Below are positions 1-11,958 of a stretch of DNA of 64,000 nucleotides, in pieces. Below the pieces are notes generated by a model. It saw nothing but the letters and a program-made list of their open reading frames with translations, did no database searches and was not told where the DNA came from. Position 1 is the first letter of the stretch. Each line of letters opens with the position of its first letter. Origin of the DNA: Anaerocolumna cellulosilytica (GTDB lineage: Bacteria; Bacillota; Clostridia; Lachnospirales; Lachnospiraceae); contig NZ_AP023367.1 of the NCBI RefSeq assembly GCF_014218335.1, positions 1,923,501 to 1,987,500 of the forward strand, in the 5' to 3' direction. Both the position numbers and the translations under genes were made by a program.

Positions 1-791
1 ATAATGGAGGAACTGAAAAAGTTGATGTCTATCAGATAAAGGATGGAATGGTCTCCATAGTAGCCACCAGACAAGAAATCTACTACAGGGACAATCTTTT
101 AAAAGAAGAAATAGCAAAGGAAAATCAGGAAATAGTGTTAATGGAGCCTCTTGTAAAGGGTACAGAATGGAAATTGCCGGATGGGAGAAAAAGGTATATC
201 TCAGCGGTAGATGAAAAAGTTAAAACCTTGTCGGGTGAGGTTAGTGCAATAGAGGTTACAACAGAGGACAGTGGAAGTATAACAAAAGAATATTATGCCA
301 AAGGGATGGGGTTGGTACAAAGAAACTATGTATCGGAAGGTTTTGATATTACATCTTCTTTAGCCGAAATAAAAAAAGAAGTTCCTATGACGCAAGATAT
401 AACCTTGTACTATATAGACATGGATGAAAGTATTAAAGAACAGACAAAAGAATTAAAATTTAACACCAACGATTCCACTGCATTAAAAATGCAGGAATTA
501 TTACAGCAAGAAGGAATTGAAGGCGCCAGAGCTTTAATTAGCAAAAATACAAAGATAAACGCACTATATCTTTCAGAGGACAATATAGTACATGTAGATT
601 TTTCAAAAGAATTTGTATATGAAATGAATGCAGGAGCAGGATATGAATCTTTAATATTAAAAGCAGTTGCCAACACCTTGGGAAATTATTATGGTGCCGA
701 TGAGGTATTACTGACATTAGAACAAAAACCTTACGAATCCGGTCATGATGTATTTGAGGAAGGTCAGACCTTGCTTGTAGAAAAGAAATAA
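1..791 (+). CDS. GerMN-domain protein, 3' part only
   Basis: The frame is already open at the left edge (first full codon at base 3), so the N-terminus, and any lipobox, lies outside the window. The last ~110 visible residues, from LYYIDMDE onward, have the GerMN pattern: a block of hydrophobic strands (INALYLSED, VHVDFSKEF) followed by a helix and NTLGNYYGADEVLLT. GerMN domains occur in GerM-type sporulation/germination lipoproteins and in other cell-envelope proteins of Firmicutes. The upstream part (YYAKGMGLVQR) looks like the beta-rich region often found before GerMN. The exact role cannot be read from the fragment. The next gene has its own promoter, so this gene ends its own unit. Confidence 0.7.
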   Translation, partial: NGGTEKVDVYQIKDGMVSIVATRQEIYYRDNLLKEEIAKENQEIVLMEPLVKGTEWKLPDGRKRYISAVDEKVKTLSGEVSAIEVTTEDSGSITKEYYAKGMGLVQRNYVSEGFDITSSLAEIKKEVPMTQDITLYYIDMDESIKEQTKELKFNTNDSTALKMQELLQQEGIEGARALISKNTKINALYLSEDNIVHVDFSKEFVYEMNAGAGYESLILKAVANTLGNYYGADEVLLTLEQKPYESGHDVFEEGQTLLVEKK

Positions 792-812
792 ATAAAGTTC
801 CACTCTTTTTCC

Positions 813-841
813 TTTACCTGGGAAATAACTTGTGCTATACT
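813..841 (+). promoter_or_regulatory. Extended -10 promoter of the queuosine-salvage operon
   Basis: TTTACC (813-818), a 17-base spacer and TATACT (836-841) with TG one base upstream of the -10. Transcription would begin near 848, just before the riboswitch aptamer. The position between the GerMN stop codon and the aptamer supports the call. Confidence 0.5.
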
Positions 842-875
842 ACTAGAGCATTTGTGAAAGCAAGCATGAGCTTGG

Positions 876-912
876 ACTGGTTCGAGAACTTCCCAGGATA
901 AAAAACTAAGGA
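876..912 (+). promoter_or_regulatory. preQ1-I-like riboswitch aptamer
   Basis: Compact hairpin CTGG (877-880) / CCAG (893-896) with loop TTCGAGAACTTC, followed by the A-rich tail ATAAAAAACTAAGGA. The tail is nearly identical to that of the Bacillus subtilis queC preQ1-I aptamer, and the loop keeps the GGUUC..AG..AC..CCC layout including the cytosine expected to read preQ1. An intrinsic terminator follows at once, so ligand binding probably lowers transcription. The downstream genes belong to queuosine salvage, which fits a preQ1-class ligand. P1 is short (4 bp), so I call it preQ1-I-like. Confidence 0.65.
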
Positions 913-916
913 TTGA

Positions 917-950
917 AAGCGTAGTGAAGATCTCACTACGCTTCTTTTCT
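917..950 (+). terminator. Intrinsic terminator of the preQ1-I riboswitch
   Basis: Perfect 11-bp stem AAGCGTAGTGA / TCACTACGCTT with a short loop and a T-rich tail. It starts five bases after the aptamer tail, as expected for the expression platform. Confidence 0.75.
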
Positions 951-954
951 TATA

Positions 955-1006
955 TAGGTAATTGCGAAATTCTTTATATAAATAAGGAAGTGGTCGCAAT
1001 CGCCTA
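955..1006. repeat. Short inverted-repeat element in the queK leader
   Basis: TAGGTAATTGCGAAA (955-969) faces TCGCAATCGCCTA (994-1006), an imperfect inverted repeat about 52 bp long. The same 15-base left end recurs exactly at 53491-53505, where it bounds a 142-bp element. This copy may be an internally deleted relative inserted between the riboswitch terminator and the first gene. Confidence 0.4.
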
Positions 1007-1037
1007 TTTTCTTATAAAAGAAAAGGAGATTGGAAAT

Positions 1038-2057
1038 ATGAATGCGAAAAGTAAAGTAATTATTGACTGTGACCCCGGCATTGATGACAGTCTGGCACTG
1101 ATGTTAGCCATAACCTCAAAAGAAATGCATATTCTTGGAATTACTGTAGTATGTGGTAATGTACCTGTAGAAACAGGGGCAGAGAATGTGCTGAAAATCC
1201 TTAAGCTTATGGACAGACTGGACATTCCGGTATATATAGGAGAAGCTAAACCTATTGTACGGGAATACGTTAGTGCACAGGACACGCACGGAGTGGATGG
1301 ACTTGGAGGGAGCAACTATCCGTCAGTAGAAATAAGTGAAAAAAATGACCCTCGTGGTGGGATAAAGAGGGAGGGAGCGGTAGAATTTATCGTTAAAGCA
1401 TTAAAAGAATATCCGGATACATCTATTGTTGCGCTGGGGCCCCTGACTAATCTTGCAAGGGCAATAGAGCTTGATGAAGAAGTGTTTACCAATCTAAAGG
1501 AATGTGTGTCTATGGGAGGCAATTACAGAAGCTTTGGTAACTGCTCTCCGGTTGCAGAGTATAATTATTGGTGTGACCCTCACGCTGCCAAGACAGTATA
1601 TAAGAATTTTTCAAAGATAGGTAAAAAAATACATATGGTAGGTCTGGATGTTACCAGAAAGATAGTGCTTACTCCCAATATTCTAGAGTATATGAAGCGT
1701 CTGAATCCAATACTTGGTGGTTTTGTGGAAGATATAACACGCTTTTATTTTGAGTTTCACTGGAAGCAAGAAAAAATTATCGGCTGTGTTATAAACGATC
1801 CCCTTGCAATAGCTTATTTTATCAATAAAAAGATTTGCTCCGGATTTTCTGCATATACAGATATTGAGACAATGGGTATCACCGCAGGTCAGTCTGTAGT
1901 GGATTCACAGGGTTTTTATGGATTTTCTCCAAACAGTATTATACTTACAGAAGTGGATTCCTTTGAATTTATGAAAATGTTCCTGATAGATGTCTTTTTA
2001 GGAGAAGAGGAGGAAGTGACATTCTATTTAAAAGAGATAGGAGGGCGGTTACTATGA
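1038..2057 (+). CDS. queK: Nucleoside hydrolase, probable queuosine hydrolase QueK
   Basis: 339 residues of the inosine-uridine nucleoside hydrolase family. The Ca2+/ribose-binding motif DCDPGIDD lies at the N-terminus, MGGNY is in the middle, and NDPLAIA stands where many family members have HDPLA, so the usual histidine is Asn. Start chosen at 1038 after AAAGGAGATTGG; an upstream in-frame ATG at 924 lies inside the terminator and has no ribosome-binding site. It is followed, with overlaps, by an ECF S component and a radical SAM protein, and preceded by a preQ1-type riboswitch. That set matches the clostridial queuosine-salvage pathway, where QueK frees queuine from the nucleoside (or its 5'-phosphate). 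The family is certain; queuosine specificity comes from context. Confidence 0.8.
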   Translation: MNAKSKVIIDCDPGIDDSLALMLAITSKEMHILGITVVCGNVPVETGAENVLKILKLMDRLDIPVYIGEAKPIVREYVSAQDTHGVDGLGGSNYPSVEISEKNDPRGGIKREGAVEFIVKALKEYPDTSIVALGPLTNLARAIELDEEVFTNLKECVSMGGNYRSFGNCSPVAEYNYWCDPHAAKTVYKNFSKIGKKIHMVGLDVTRKIVLTPNILEYMKRLNPILGGFVEDITRFYFEFHWKQEKIIGCVINDPLAIAYFINKKICSGFSAYTDIETMGITAGQSVVDSQGFYGFSPNSIILTEVDSFEFMKMFLIDVFLGEEEEVTFYLKEIGGRLL

Positions 2058-2629
2058 AGAAGGCATCCTATCTGATGGTTATGGTGGCTTTTGCCTCAGT
2101 TATTAACATGCTTGGAGGACAACTTGCTCTTTTATTAAGATTACCTATATATTTGGATGCTATCGGAACTTTTTTCGCAGCATGCCTGCTTGGTCCGGTA
2201 TGGGGAATGGTGTCCGGTATTATAAGCGGTCTTTTAACAGGTATAACCATGGATATATATTCTGTCTATTTTATACCGGTTCAGCTTTTAACAGGTCTGA
2301 TGGCAGGGATATTGTACAAAACCCCTGTATTAAAATCTGTATTTATTCCTATTGGGATTTTTATGGTCACTTTACCCGGGACACTGGCAGCTTCCGTTAT
2401 AAGTAGTTTATTATTTGGGGGTTATACCTCTTCCGGTTCTTCTATGTTGGTATTTTTGCTGCGAACAATTGGTTTTGGTGACATTGCAAGTATTTTTTTT
2501 GTGCAGTTTGTTACTGACTATATTGACCGTATTCTATCTCTTTTACTGGTTATTTCTATAATGGCTGCGCTGCCAAAGAACATTACAGAAAAAGTTAGGA
2601 GAGGTAGGACATACAATGGAAAGATATAA
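2054..2629 (+). CDS. ECF transporter S component (QrtT-like, queuosine/queuine uptake)
   Basis: 191 residues, very hydrophobic, about six membrane segments with the glycine-rich helix pattern of ECF substrate-specificity subunits (LDAIGTFFAACLLGPVWG; SGIISGLLTG). The start ATG overlaps the queK stop by four bases (ATGA), implying translational coupling. S components bind the vitamin-like substrate and use a shared energy-coupling module encoded elsewhere. Its place between a nucleoside hydrolase and the QueL-like lyase, behind a preQ1-I-like aptamer, points to queuosine or queuine as substrate. That substrate is inferred from context and from knowledge of clostridial salvage operons. Confidence 0.8.
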   Translation: MKKASYLMVMVAFASVINMLGGQLALLLRLPIYLDAIGTFFAACLLGPVWGMVSGIISGLLTGITMDIYSVYFIPVQLLTGLMAGILYKTPVLKSVFIPIGIFMVTLPGTLAASVISSLLFGGYTSSGSSMLVFLLRTIGFGDIASIFFVQFVTDYIDRILSLLLVISIMAALPKNITEKVRRGRTYNGKI

Positions 2630-3305
2630 TATAATTACCAGTAAAAAACCAAGAGAGATTGTTTTATTAAAGTCCTTTCCCTGTATATGGGGCAAGTGTA
2701 CCTTTTGTGATTATACAGAAGATAATTCCATCAACAAGGAAGAGCTGTTACAGATAAATCATGAAATACTAACAAAGGTTACAGGAGAAACCGGAGTCTT
2801 GGAGATAATTAATTCAGGTAGCTGTTTTGAACTGCCGATTGAGACTCTGGAAGAAATACGTTGCATTATAATACAAAAACAGGTGAAGCAGTTACTATTT
2901 GAAAGTCATTGGGTATACCGTCACAAATTACAGGAGATGAGGGATTTCATGGGGATTCCTATCCTGTTTAAAATAGGGGTGGAGACCTTCCATAACGAGT
3001 TTCGTCAAAACTACCTAAAGAAAAATGCTGATTTTAAAACTCCGGAAGAGGTAAGAAACTACTTTGATTCACCTTGTCTGCTGGTTGGAATAAAAGGGCA
3101 GACAAAAGAAATGGTGGAGGAGGATATCCGTCATCTTAAAAGGTACTTTGACCACGGTACTATCAATGTATTCACCAACAATTCAACACCAGTGAAAAAA
3201 GATGAAGCTCTGATAGAATGGTTTATAAAAAAGTACAAATACCTAGAGCACGATTCAGCTATTGAAATATTGTATGAAAATACAGATTTTGGAGTAGGCA
3301 CTTAA
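2616..3305 (+). CDS. queL: Radical SAM enzyme, probable queuine lyase QueL
   Basis: 229 residues, overlapping the S-component gene by 14 bases. Near residue 27 it has CIWGKCTFC, a CX4CX2C cysteine set, not the canonical radical SAM CX3CX2C. EIINSGSCFE and KIGVETFHNEFR resemble the SAM-binding GGE-type and later barrel strands. QueL in queuosine salvage converts queuine to preQ1 so that the Tgt enzyme can reuse it. The operon order hydrolase, ECF-S, rSAM is the characteristic arrangement. A general radical SAM annotation is safe; the QueL assignment rests on the operon and riboswitch. Confidence 0.75.
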   Translation: MERYNIITSKKPREIVLLKSFPCIWGKCTFCDYTEDNSINKEELLQINHEILTKVTGETGVLEIINSGSCFELPIETLEEIRCIIIQKQVKQLLFESHWVYRHKLQEMRDFMGIPILFKIGVETFHNEFRQNYLKKNADFKTPEEVRNYFDSPCLLVGIKGQTKEMVEEDIRHLKRYFDHGTINVFTNNSTPVKKDEALIEWFIKKYKYLEHDSAIEILYENTDFGVGT

Positions 3306-3378
3306 TCGACAGGGAATATACAAAATAGACAAAAAACTATTTCTAAAACTAGGAAATAATAAAAAAAAGCAAATAACG

Positions 3379-3407
3379 TTGACAAGTAACAATATTTGTG
3401 TTAGCAT
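3379..3407 (+). promoter_or_regulatory. Sigma-A promoter of the beta-glucoside locus
   Basis: TTGACA (3379-3384), a 17-base spacer and TAGCAT (3402-3407). It lies about 45 bases upstream of the first RAT site, so the leader begins shortly before the antitermination element. Confidence 0.6.
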
Positions 3408-3450
3408 AAATGTATAAAATTAAAGAAACAGTAAATGTTATATCATAAAC

Positions 3451-3479
3451 GGATTGTTACTGGTCAAGCAGGCAAAACC
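3451..3479 (+). promoter_or_regulatory. Ribonucleic antiterminator (RAT) site 1
   Basis: 29-base element beginning GGATTGTTACTGG and ending CAGGCAAAACC, the hallmark of LicT/BglG-type RAT sequences. Its 3' end overlaps the 5' arm of the following terminator, so binding of the antiterminator protein excludes termination. An identical copy lies at 4513-4541. Confidence 0.9.
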
Positions 3480-3534
3480 AACCTTGTAGTTACATGGAAT
3501 ATCTATATCTATGCTACAGGATTGGTTTTTTTTT
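3475..3534 (+). terminator. Terminator controlled by RAT site 1
   Basis: Arms AACCAACCTTGTAG and CTACAGGATTGGTT with a run of nine or more Ts. It would stop transcription ahead of the antiterminator gene unless RAT 1 is occupied, giving autoregulation. Confidence 0.8.
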
Positions 3535-3601
3535 AACCGGATTTATACTTCTAAAGGAAAGCAAGCTGAAAGTATATGTCTGTAAGCTTTGGAGGAGATA
3601 T

Positions 3602-4444
3602 ATGGTCATTGATAAGATTATTAATAACAATATTGTAAGTTCTTATGATGATAAGGGCAGGGAAGTTGTTGTCATGGGACGTGGCCTTGGTTTCCAAAGT
3701 AAAGTAGGACAACAAATTACCAAAAGCCGTATTGAAAAGATTTTTCGAATGGAAAGCAGTGAAGAATCAGAGAAACTCCAGGCAGTACTTGCGGATATCC
3801 CCTTAGAGTATATACAGATTGTAGATGAGATTATTGCATTTGCACATACAGTCCTTACGAATAAGCTAAATAAAAGTATTTATATAACTTTAACGGACCA
3901 TATTAATTATGCCATCGATAGACACCGGCAGGGCGTACATTTTTCCAATGCTTTGTTGTGGGAAATCAAGAAATTGTATCAGAAGGAGTTTTGTGTTGGC
4001 AAAAAAGCATTAGAAATTATTTGGCAAAGGCTTGCTATTGAGCTATCAGAGGATGAGGCCGCCTCTATAACTCTGCATATAGTCAATGCAGAGTTCGGTG
4101 TTGAAATGCCAAATACCATCGACATTACAAAATTAATACAGAATGTAATAAAGATAGTAACCTATCATTTCCAAACAGCACTCAATGAAGAATCCATTAA
4201 TTATGATAGATTTATAACCCACTTAAAGTTCTTTTCCCAAAGAGTTATAACCAATTGTAACAACCACGGAGAAGATGAAGTCTTTCATAAGATGATAAAA
4301 AATCAATACCCGGAAGCATATGAATGCGCCAGGAAGATAAAGGCATATATTGAGAAAGAATATGGCATAGATTTACCGAATGAAGAGATGGTTTACCTCA
4401 CCATTCATATAAAACGGATTACAATGGATCATCAGGATGAATAG
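3602..4444 (+). CDS. licT: BglG/LicT-family transcription antiterminator
   Basis: 280 residues. N-terminal RNA-binding CAT domain (about 1-55, with KIINNNIVSSYDDKG), then two PTS regulation domains; conserved histidines appear in LTDHINYAIDR (PRD1) and in YLTIHIKR at the end of PRD2. Start at 3602 follows GGAGGAGATAT; a longer frame from 3494 runs through the terminator. In this family PTS phosphorylation of PRD histidines signals sugar supply, and the active dimer binds RAT RNA to prevent termination. RAT sites both before this gene and before the glucosidase indicate control of itself and of the downstream beta-glucoside genes. Confidence 0.9.
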   Translation: MVIDKIINNNIVSSYDDKGREVVVMGRGLGFQSKVGQQITKSRIEKIFRMESSEESEKLQAVLADIPLEYIQIVDEIIAFAHTVLTNKLNKSIYITLTDHINYAIDRHRQGVHFSNALLWEIKKLYQKEFCVGKKALEIIWQRLAIELSEDEAASITLHIVNAEFGVEMPNTIDITKLIQNVIKIVTYHFQTALNEESINYDRFITHLKFFSQRVITNCNNHGEDEVFHKMIKNQYPEAYECARKIKAYIEKEYGIDLPNEEMVYLTIHIKRITMDHQDE

Positions 4445-4512
4445 TTGCAGATACGAATAATATCTATTAAAATCTCGTTAAGGGATGTGGGAGGATTAAA
4501 AATTAAATAGCA

Positions 4513-4541
4513 GGATTGTTACTGGTCAAGCAGGCAAAACC
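4513..4541 (+). promoter_or_regulatory. Ribonucleic antiterminator (RAT) site 2
   Basis: Same 29-base sequence as RAT 1, placed after the licT gene and overlapping the 5' arm of the next terminator. It makes expression of the glucosidase and PTS genes depend on LicT. Confidence 0.9.
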
Positions 4542-4596
4542 TAAGCGGATAAGACATATCTGTTCAGCAGATATTGTCTACGCTTAGGTTTTTTTA
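4538..4596 (+). terminator. Terminator controlled by RAT site 2
   Basis: Stem AACCTAAGCG / CGCTTAGGTT with additional pairing inside the loop and a seven-base T tract. Confidence 0.85.
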
Positions 4597-4707
4597 TTTC
4601 CAAGATGTAAGTATCTTAAGAAACATAATTATTAGAAATTTGGGGATTTTAAGGAATAGCCTTAAAGTTCTTAAATATAAAAAAATTAACATTTTATGTA
4701 ATTAATA

Positions 4708-8134
<3,427 letters not shown>

Positions 8135-8233
8135 ATTTTTAGAAAGCTAGGTTGAAGTTAGTGTTTATCGATTCTAAATGGCAAGAAAACAAGACTTTAA
8201 GTATATGAGACAGAAATACTTGGTTTTTATTTC

Positions 8234-8291
8234 ATAAATGGCTGCTGCCAAATGTAATAGTTATTAATTACATTTGGCAGCAGCCATTTAT
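8234..8291. terminator. 25-bp perfect hairpin after the PTS gene
   Basis: Arms 8234-8258 and 8267-8291 are perfectly complementary (…GGCTGCTGCC… / …GGCAGCAGCC…) with an eight-base loop. No T tract follows, so it could act as a weak bidirectional terminator or mRNA 3'-end protector. The rest of 8135-8459 shows no gene. Confidence 0.5.
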
Positions 8292-8459
8292 TATGAAGTG
8301 TTTTTACCCTTTGGACTTATAATAAATATTCTCCATCACTTTCTTTGATTATATCATAACTATCCGTTAATACTCTTTTATAAAAATAAATATTATAAAC
8401 CAAAATTGATAACTAAGTATTATACAGTGTCCGTAACAAACCACAACAAGGAGGAATAC

Positions 8460-10817
8460 ATGCTGCAATTAAAAGATATAAAGAAAAGTTATACGACAGG
8501 GGACTTTACCCAGATAGCCCTTAATGGTGTAAACCTTAATTTTAGAAAACATGAATTTGTAGCAATTTTAGGGCCGAGTGGTTCCGGTAAAACTACCTGC
8601 TTAAATGTTGTCGGCGGGCTTGACAAATACGACAGTGGTGATTTAATCATCAACAGCAAATCAACTAAGAATTTCAAAGACGGGGAATGGGATGCGTACC
8701 GTAATAATAGTGTTGGTTTTATTTTTCAAAGTTATAATCTGATACCCCATTTAAGTATAGTAGATAACGTCGAAATGGGTATGACCCTAAGTGGTGTTTC
8801 GATGGAAGAAAAGCACCGGAAAGCATTAGAAGCTTTAGATAAGGTAGGGCTTAAGGAACATGTGCACAAGAAACCGAATCAGCTTTCCGGAGGACAGATG
8901 CAGAGAGTGGCAATTGCGCGTGCATTAGCAAATAATCCGGATATAATACTGGCAGATGAACCTACAGGGGCTCTCGATTCTGTTACCAGCGGACAGATTA
9001 TGGACTTAATAAAGAAAATTGCAGATGATAAACTGGTTATAATGGTTACACATAACCCGGAACTTGCAGAGAAATATGCGGACAGAATTGTTAAATTTAA
9101 AGACGGCAATGTAGTCGATGACAGCTATCCTTACCGGACAGTAGAAGAGGAATCAGAGTATCAATTAAAAAGAACGAGTATGAGCTTTTTTACCGCTCTT
9201 AAGCTATCCGGAAAAAACATATCTACCAAAAAGGGAAGAACAGCCTTAACCGCTTTTGCAGCAAGTATCGGTATTATCGGAATTGCTTTAATCTTAAGTC
9301 TTTCTACCGGTTTTCAGATACAGATAGACAAGTTTCAAAAAGATGCGCTTGCGGAATTTCCGATTATTATTTCACCAACGTCCCAGAACATGGATATGGA
9401 GACCTTGGAAAAGATGCGAGGAGAAATGAAAGAAGCAAAAGAACAGGAGTATACCAATGCCAGGGAAGTTTATCTGTATGATCCGGAAGAAAGTACCGTC
9501 ACTCATACCAATAACATAACAAAAGAATATCTGGACTATATAGAAAAAATTGATTCGTCTATTTGTACAAGTATTGGTTATACCAGAGTTGTCGGTATGA
9601 ACCTATTAAGTAAGATAGAGGATGAAATTATTCCAGTATCCATTGCTCCTGCAACCAGGGATGGAAGTAACGGAGGCGGAATGCAGGGACTGACCAGTAT
9701 GAGCGGGACCTTATTATCCTCCTATCCGGAGGTACTAGATGAAAGCCAGGAATCATATCTTGAAAAAAATTATGATTTGTTGTCCGGCAATTATCCAAAA
9801 GAGGATACGGATTTGGTGTTAGTGGTAAACAGCAGTAATCAGGTGGATTATACAGTGTTTGAAAACCTCGGAATTAAAACCCATGTATTAGAGAAGATGA
9901 AGTTTGAAGATATTGTTGGTATGGAGTTAAAACTGGTTACAAACAATGATTATTATCAGGAAACAGAACTTGGTAATTTCATGCCTCAGACGGACTATGA
10001 GGAAATGTATAAATCAGATGACAATCTTACCTTAAAAATTGCCGGTATCATTCGGTTAAAAGAGGATGTTACCATTGGTATTCTTGGAACCGGCATTGCT
10101 TATAGTGATAATTTGGTGCAGCGGATTATAGAGATTGAAGAAGAGTCAGATATTGTTTTGGCACAAAAAGAAGCTGATTATAATGTAATGACTATGGAAA
10201 AGCTGGAGGAAAGTATGAAGAAAAATCTACTGTCCTATCTTGGCGGAGATACCATACCATATATGATATTTTTATATCCCTATGATTTTGAGACAAAAGA
10301 TGAGGTACTTGCTTATCTGGATGCCTACAATAACGGTAAGTCGGATGAAGATACGATAGTATATCAGGATCTTGCAAGTACTATGACCTCCATGACCGGA
10401 AGCATTATGAATGGTATAACAATTGTATTGATAGCCTTTGCTTCTATCTCTTTGGTTGTATCCTTAATCATGGTAGGGATTATTACTTACATTTCTGTCT
10501 TAGAGAGAACAAAGGAAATCGGTGTTCTTCGTGCCCTTGGTGCCAGGAAAAAAGACATTACACGGGTCTTTAATGCAGAGACTTTTCTGATTGGTGCTTT
10601 TTCTGGTTTATTAGGAATCGGTATCGCCTATCTACTAACGATTCCAACGAATATAATACTTAATAATATGACAGGATTATCAGGGGTAGCCAAATTAAAT
10701 CCTATGCATGCCTTAGTATTGGTAGCAATCAGTGTAGTATTAACCTTAATCGGCGGTATGATACCGGCTAAGATGGCAGCTAAAAAAGATCCGGTAGAAG
10801 CATTAAGATCTGAATAA
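8460..10817 (+). CDS. MacB-like ABC transporter, ATPase fused to FtsX-type permease
   Basis: 785 residues. N-terminal ATPase has Walker A GPSGSGKT, signature LSGGQMQR and Walker B ILADEPTGALD. A first membrane helix near residue 260 (IGIIGIALILSLSTGF) is followed by a ~380-residue extracellular region and three C-terminal membrane helices typical of the MacB/FtsX permease. Start at 8460 after CAAGGAGG. Single-chain fusions of this type in Firmicutes act as mechanotransmission or export systems for peptides, antibiotics or lipoproteins. There is no partner membrane-fusion protein or two-component system next to it, so the substrate is open. A bidirectional terminator follows. Confidence 0.85.
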   Translation: MLQLKDIKKSYTTGDFTQIALNGVNLNFRKHEFVAILGPSGSGKTTCLNVVGGLDKYDSGDLIINSKSTKNFKDGEWDAYRNNSVGFIFQSYNLIPHLSIVDNVEMGMTLSGVSMEEKHRKALEALDKVGLKEHVHKKPNQLSGGQMQRVAIARALANNPDIILADEPTGALDSVTSGQIMDLIKKIADDKLVIMVTHNPELAEKYADRIVKFKDGNVVDDSYPYRTVEEESEYQLKRTSMSFFTALKLSGKNISTKKGRTALTAFAASIGIIGIALILSLSTGFQIQIDKFQKDALAEFPIIISPTSQNMDMETLEKMRGEMKEAKEQEYTNAREVYLYDPEESTVTHTNNITKEYLDYIEKIDSSICTSIGYTRVVGMNLLSKIEDEIIPVSIAPATRDGSNGGGMQGLTSMSGTLLSSYPEVLDESQESYLEKNYDLLSGNYPKEDTDLVLVVNSSNQVDYTVFENLGIKTHVLEKMKFEDIVGMELKLVTNNDYYQETELGNFMPQTDYEEMYKSDDNLTLKIAGIIRLKEDVTIGILGTGIAYSDNLVQRIIEIEEESDIVLAQKEADYNVMTMEKLEESMKKNLLSYLGGDTIPYMIFLYPYDFETKDEVLAYLDAYNNGKSDEDTIVYQDLASTMTSMTGSIMNGITIVLIAFASISLVVSLIMVGIITYISVLERTKEIGVLRALGARKKDITRVFNAETFLIGAFSGLLGIGIAYLLTIPTNIILNNMTGLSGVAKLNPMHALVLVAISVVLTLIGGMIPAKMAAKKDPVEALRSE

Positions 10818-10837
10818 TTAAGTAATGATGAAGATAT

Positions 10838-10888
10838 TAAATAAGCCGTTTATCTAATGGGTATAAGATAAACGACTTATTCGTTTTT
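10838..10888. terminator. Bidirectional terminator between the ABC transporter and sodA
   Basis: Stem CGTTTATCT / AGATAAACG continued, after one mismatch, by AATAAG / CTTATT; T-rich on both sides. It serves the convergent genes on either side. Confidence 0.75.
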
Positions 10889-10921
10889 ATGCTATTGGAT
10901 TGTGCTGCTTAACGGTATGCC

Positions 10922-11545
10922 CTAGGCCTTAGCTTTGGAGTAATTCTCTGCAACTTCCTTCCAATCAACTACATCAAAGAAAGCTTTGATATAATCTGCA
11001 CGTAGGTTTTTATATTTCAGATAATACGCGTGTTCCCAAACGTCAATACCAAGAATCGGAGTCCATTCACCGCGGCTTTCAATAATTGGGTTATCTTGGT
11101 TAGGAGAGGAGGAAACTTTTAATTCCCCCTTTTTATTTGAAGATAACCAAGCCCAGCCGGAACCAAAACGGGTAGCAGCTGCGGCAGATAGTTTTTCTTT
11201 CAGAGCATTAAAGTCTCCAAAGTCTTTCTGAATTTGAGCAGCCAATTCACCTTCCGGTTCTTTGCCTCCCTGGGGTGAAAGCGTTGAAAAGTATAAATTA
11301 TGGTTATAGAAGCCTCCGCCATTATTTGTAAGTGCCGCTTTTAGAGATTCATCGGAAACTTTGGGAAGACTTACAAAAATTTCTTCTACCGATTTACCTG
11401 AAAGTTCCGGTAATTTTTCAACCGCCCCATTAAAGTTTGCAGTATAGGCTGCATGGTGCTTGGAATAATGTGTCACCATAGTAACTTCATCTATATGGGG
11501 TTCAAGATCTTTAAAATCATATCTTAATTCTATTTGTTTAAACAT
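10922..11545 (-). CDS. sodA: Superoxide dismutase, Fe/Mn type
   Basis: 207 residues with start ATG at 11545, eight bases after AAAAGGAG; an in-frame GTG at 11554 touches the Shine-Dalgarno and is unlikely. The four metal ligands can be placed: His in THYSKHHAAY, His in FYNHNLYF, and Asp/His in DVWEHAYYLKY. The core FGSGWAWL is present. The enzyme turns superoxide into peroxide and oxygen in the cytoplasm, protecting an anaerobe from transient oxygen. Fe versus Mn preference cannot be read safely. It is a single-gene unit. Confidence 0.95.
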   Translation of the reverse strand: MFKQIELRYDFKDLEPHIDEVTMVTHYSKHHAAYTANFNGAVEKLPELSGKSVEEIFVSLPKVSDESLKAALTNNGGGFYNHNLYFSTLSPQGGKEPEGELAAQIQKDFGDFNALKEKLSAAAATRFGSGWAWLSSNKKGELKVSSSPNQDNPIIESRGEWTPILGIDVWEHAYYLKYKNLRADYIKAFFDVVDWKEVAENYSKAKA

Positions 11546-11958
11546 AATAGTCACTCCTTTTGTAAATTCTTTTTTATTTGTGTTTTTATTATAGTATATT
11601 TATCTGAAAAAATAAAGAGAAATATTAAAATTAATTGATAATATTTATTAAAAAGAACTATTGATTAAATATTGATGAAATATTATCATTAATTCTGTAT
11701 TATTATTAAAACAATCCTATAATAAAAGCTTCTTTTAGTATAGTAGAAGTAATTTTAGTATTAGCAGAAATGCAAAAACATATGGTGGGAATGCAAGGAA
11801 TAATTTTGTAAAAAACATGAAATCATTATGAGGACTTGAAATTATTATGATATAATTGCGGTGACAAAAAAAATCAAATATGGTATAGTAAACCTATATA
11901 ATTTTTATGCAAAAAAATAATAAATAATTGTGGCAAACAGGGAGGATATTAAGAAAAT
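11546..11958. promoter_or_regulatory. AT-rich intergenic region with an extended -10 promoter for the esterase
   Basis: About 410 bases without a gene. TGATATAAT at 11848-11856 is an extended -10 pointing toward the esterase; I see no good -35 for it. No hairpin terminator or riboswitch was recognised. Confidence 0.35.

Noticed and set aside
817-897. tRNA-like fold: CCTGGGAA and TTCCCAGG could pair around three small hairpins
   Set aside because: The 5' strand lies upstream of the predicted transcription start, and the 3' part is better explained as a preQ1-I-like aptamer; no D- or T-arm consensus.
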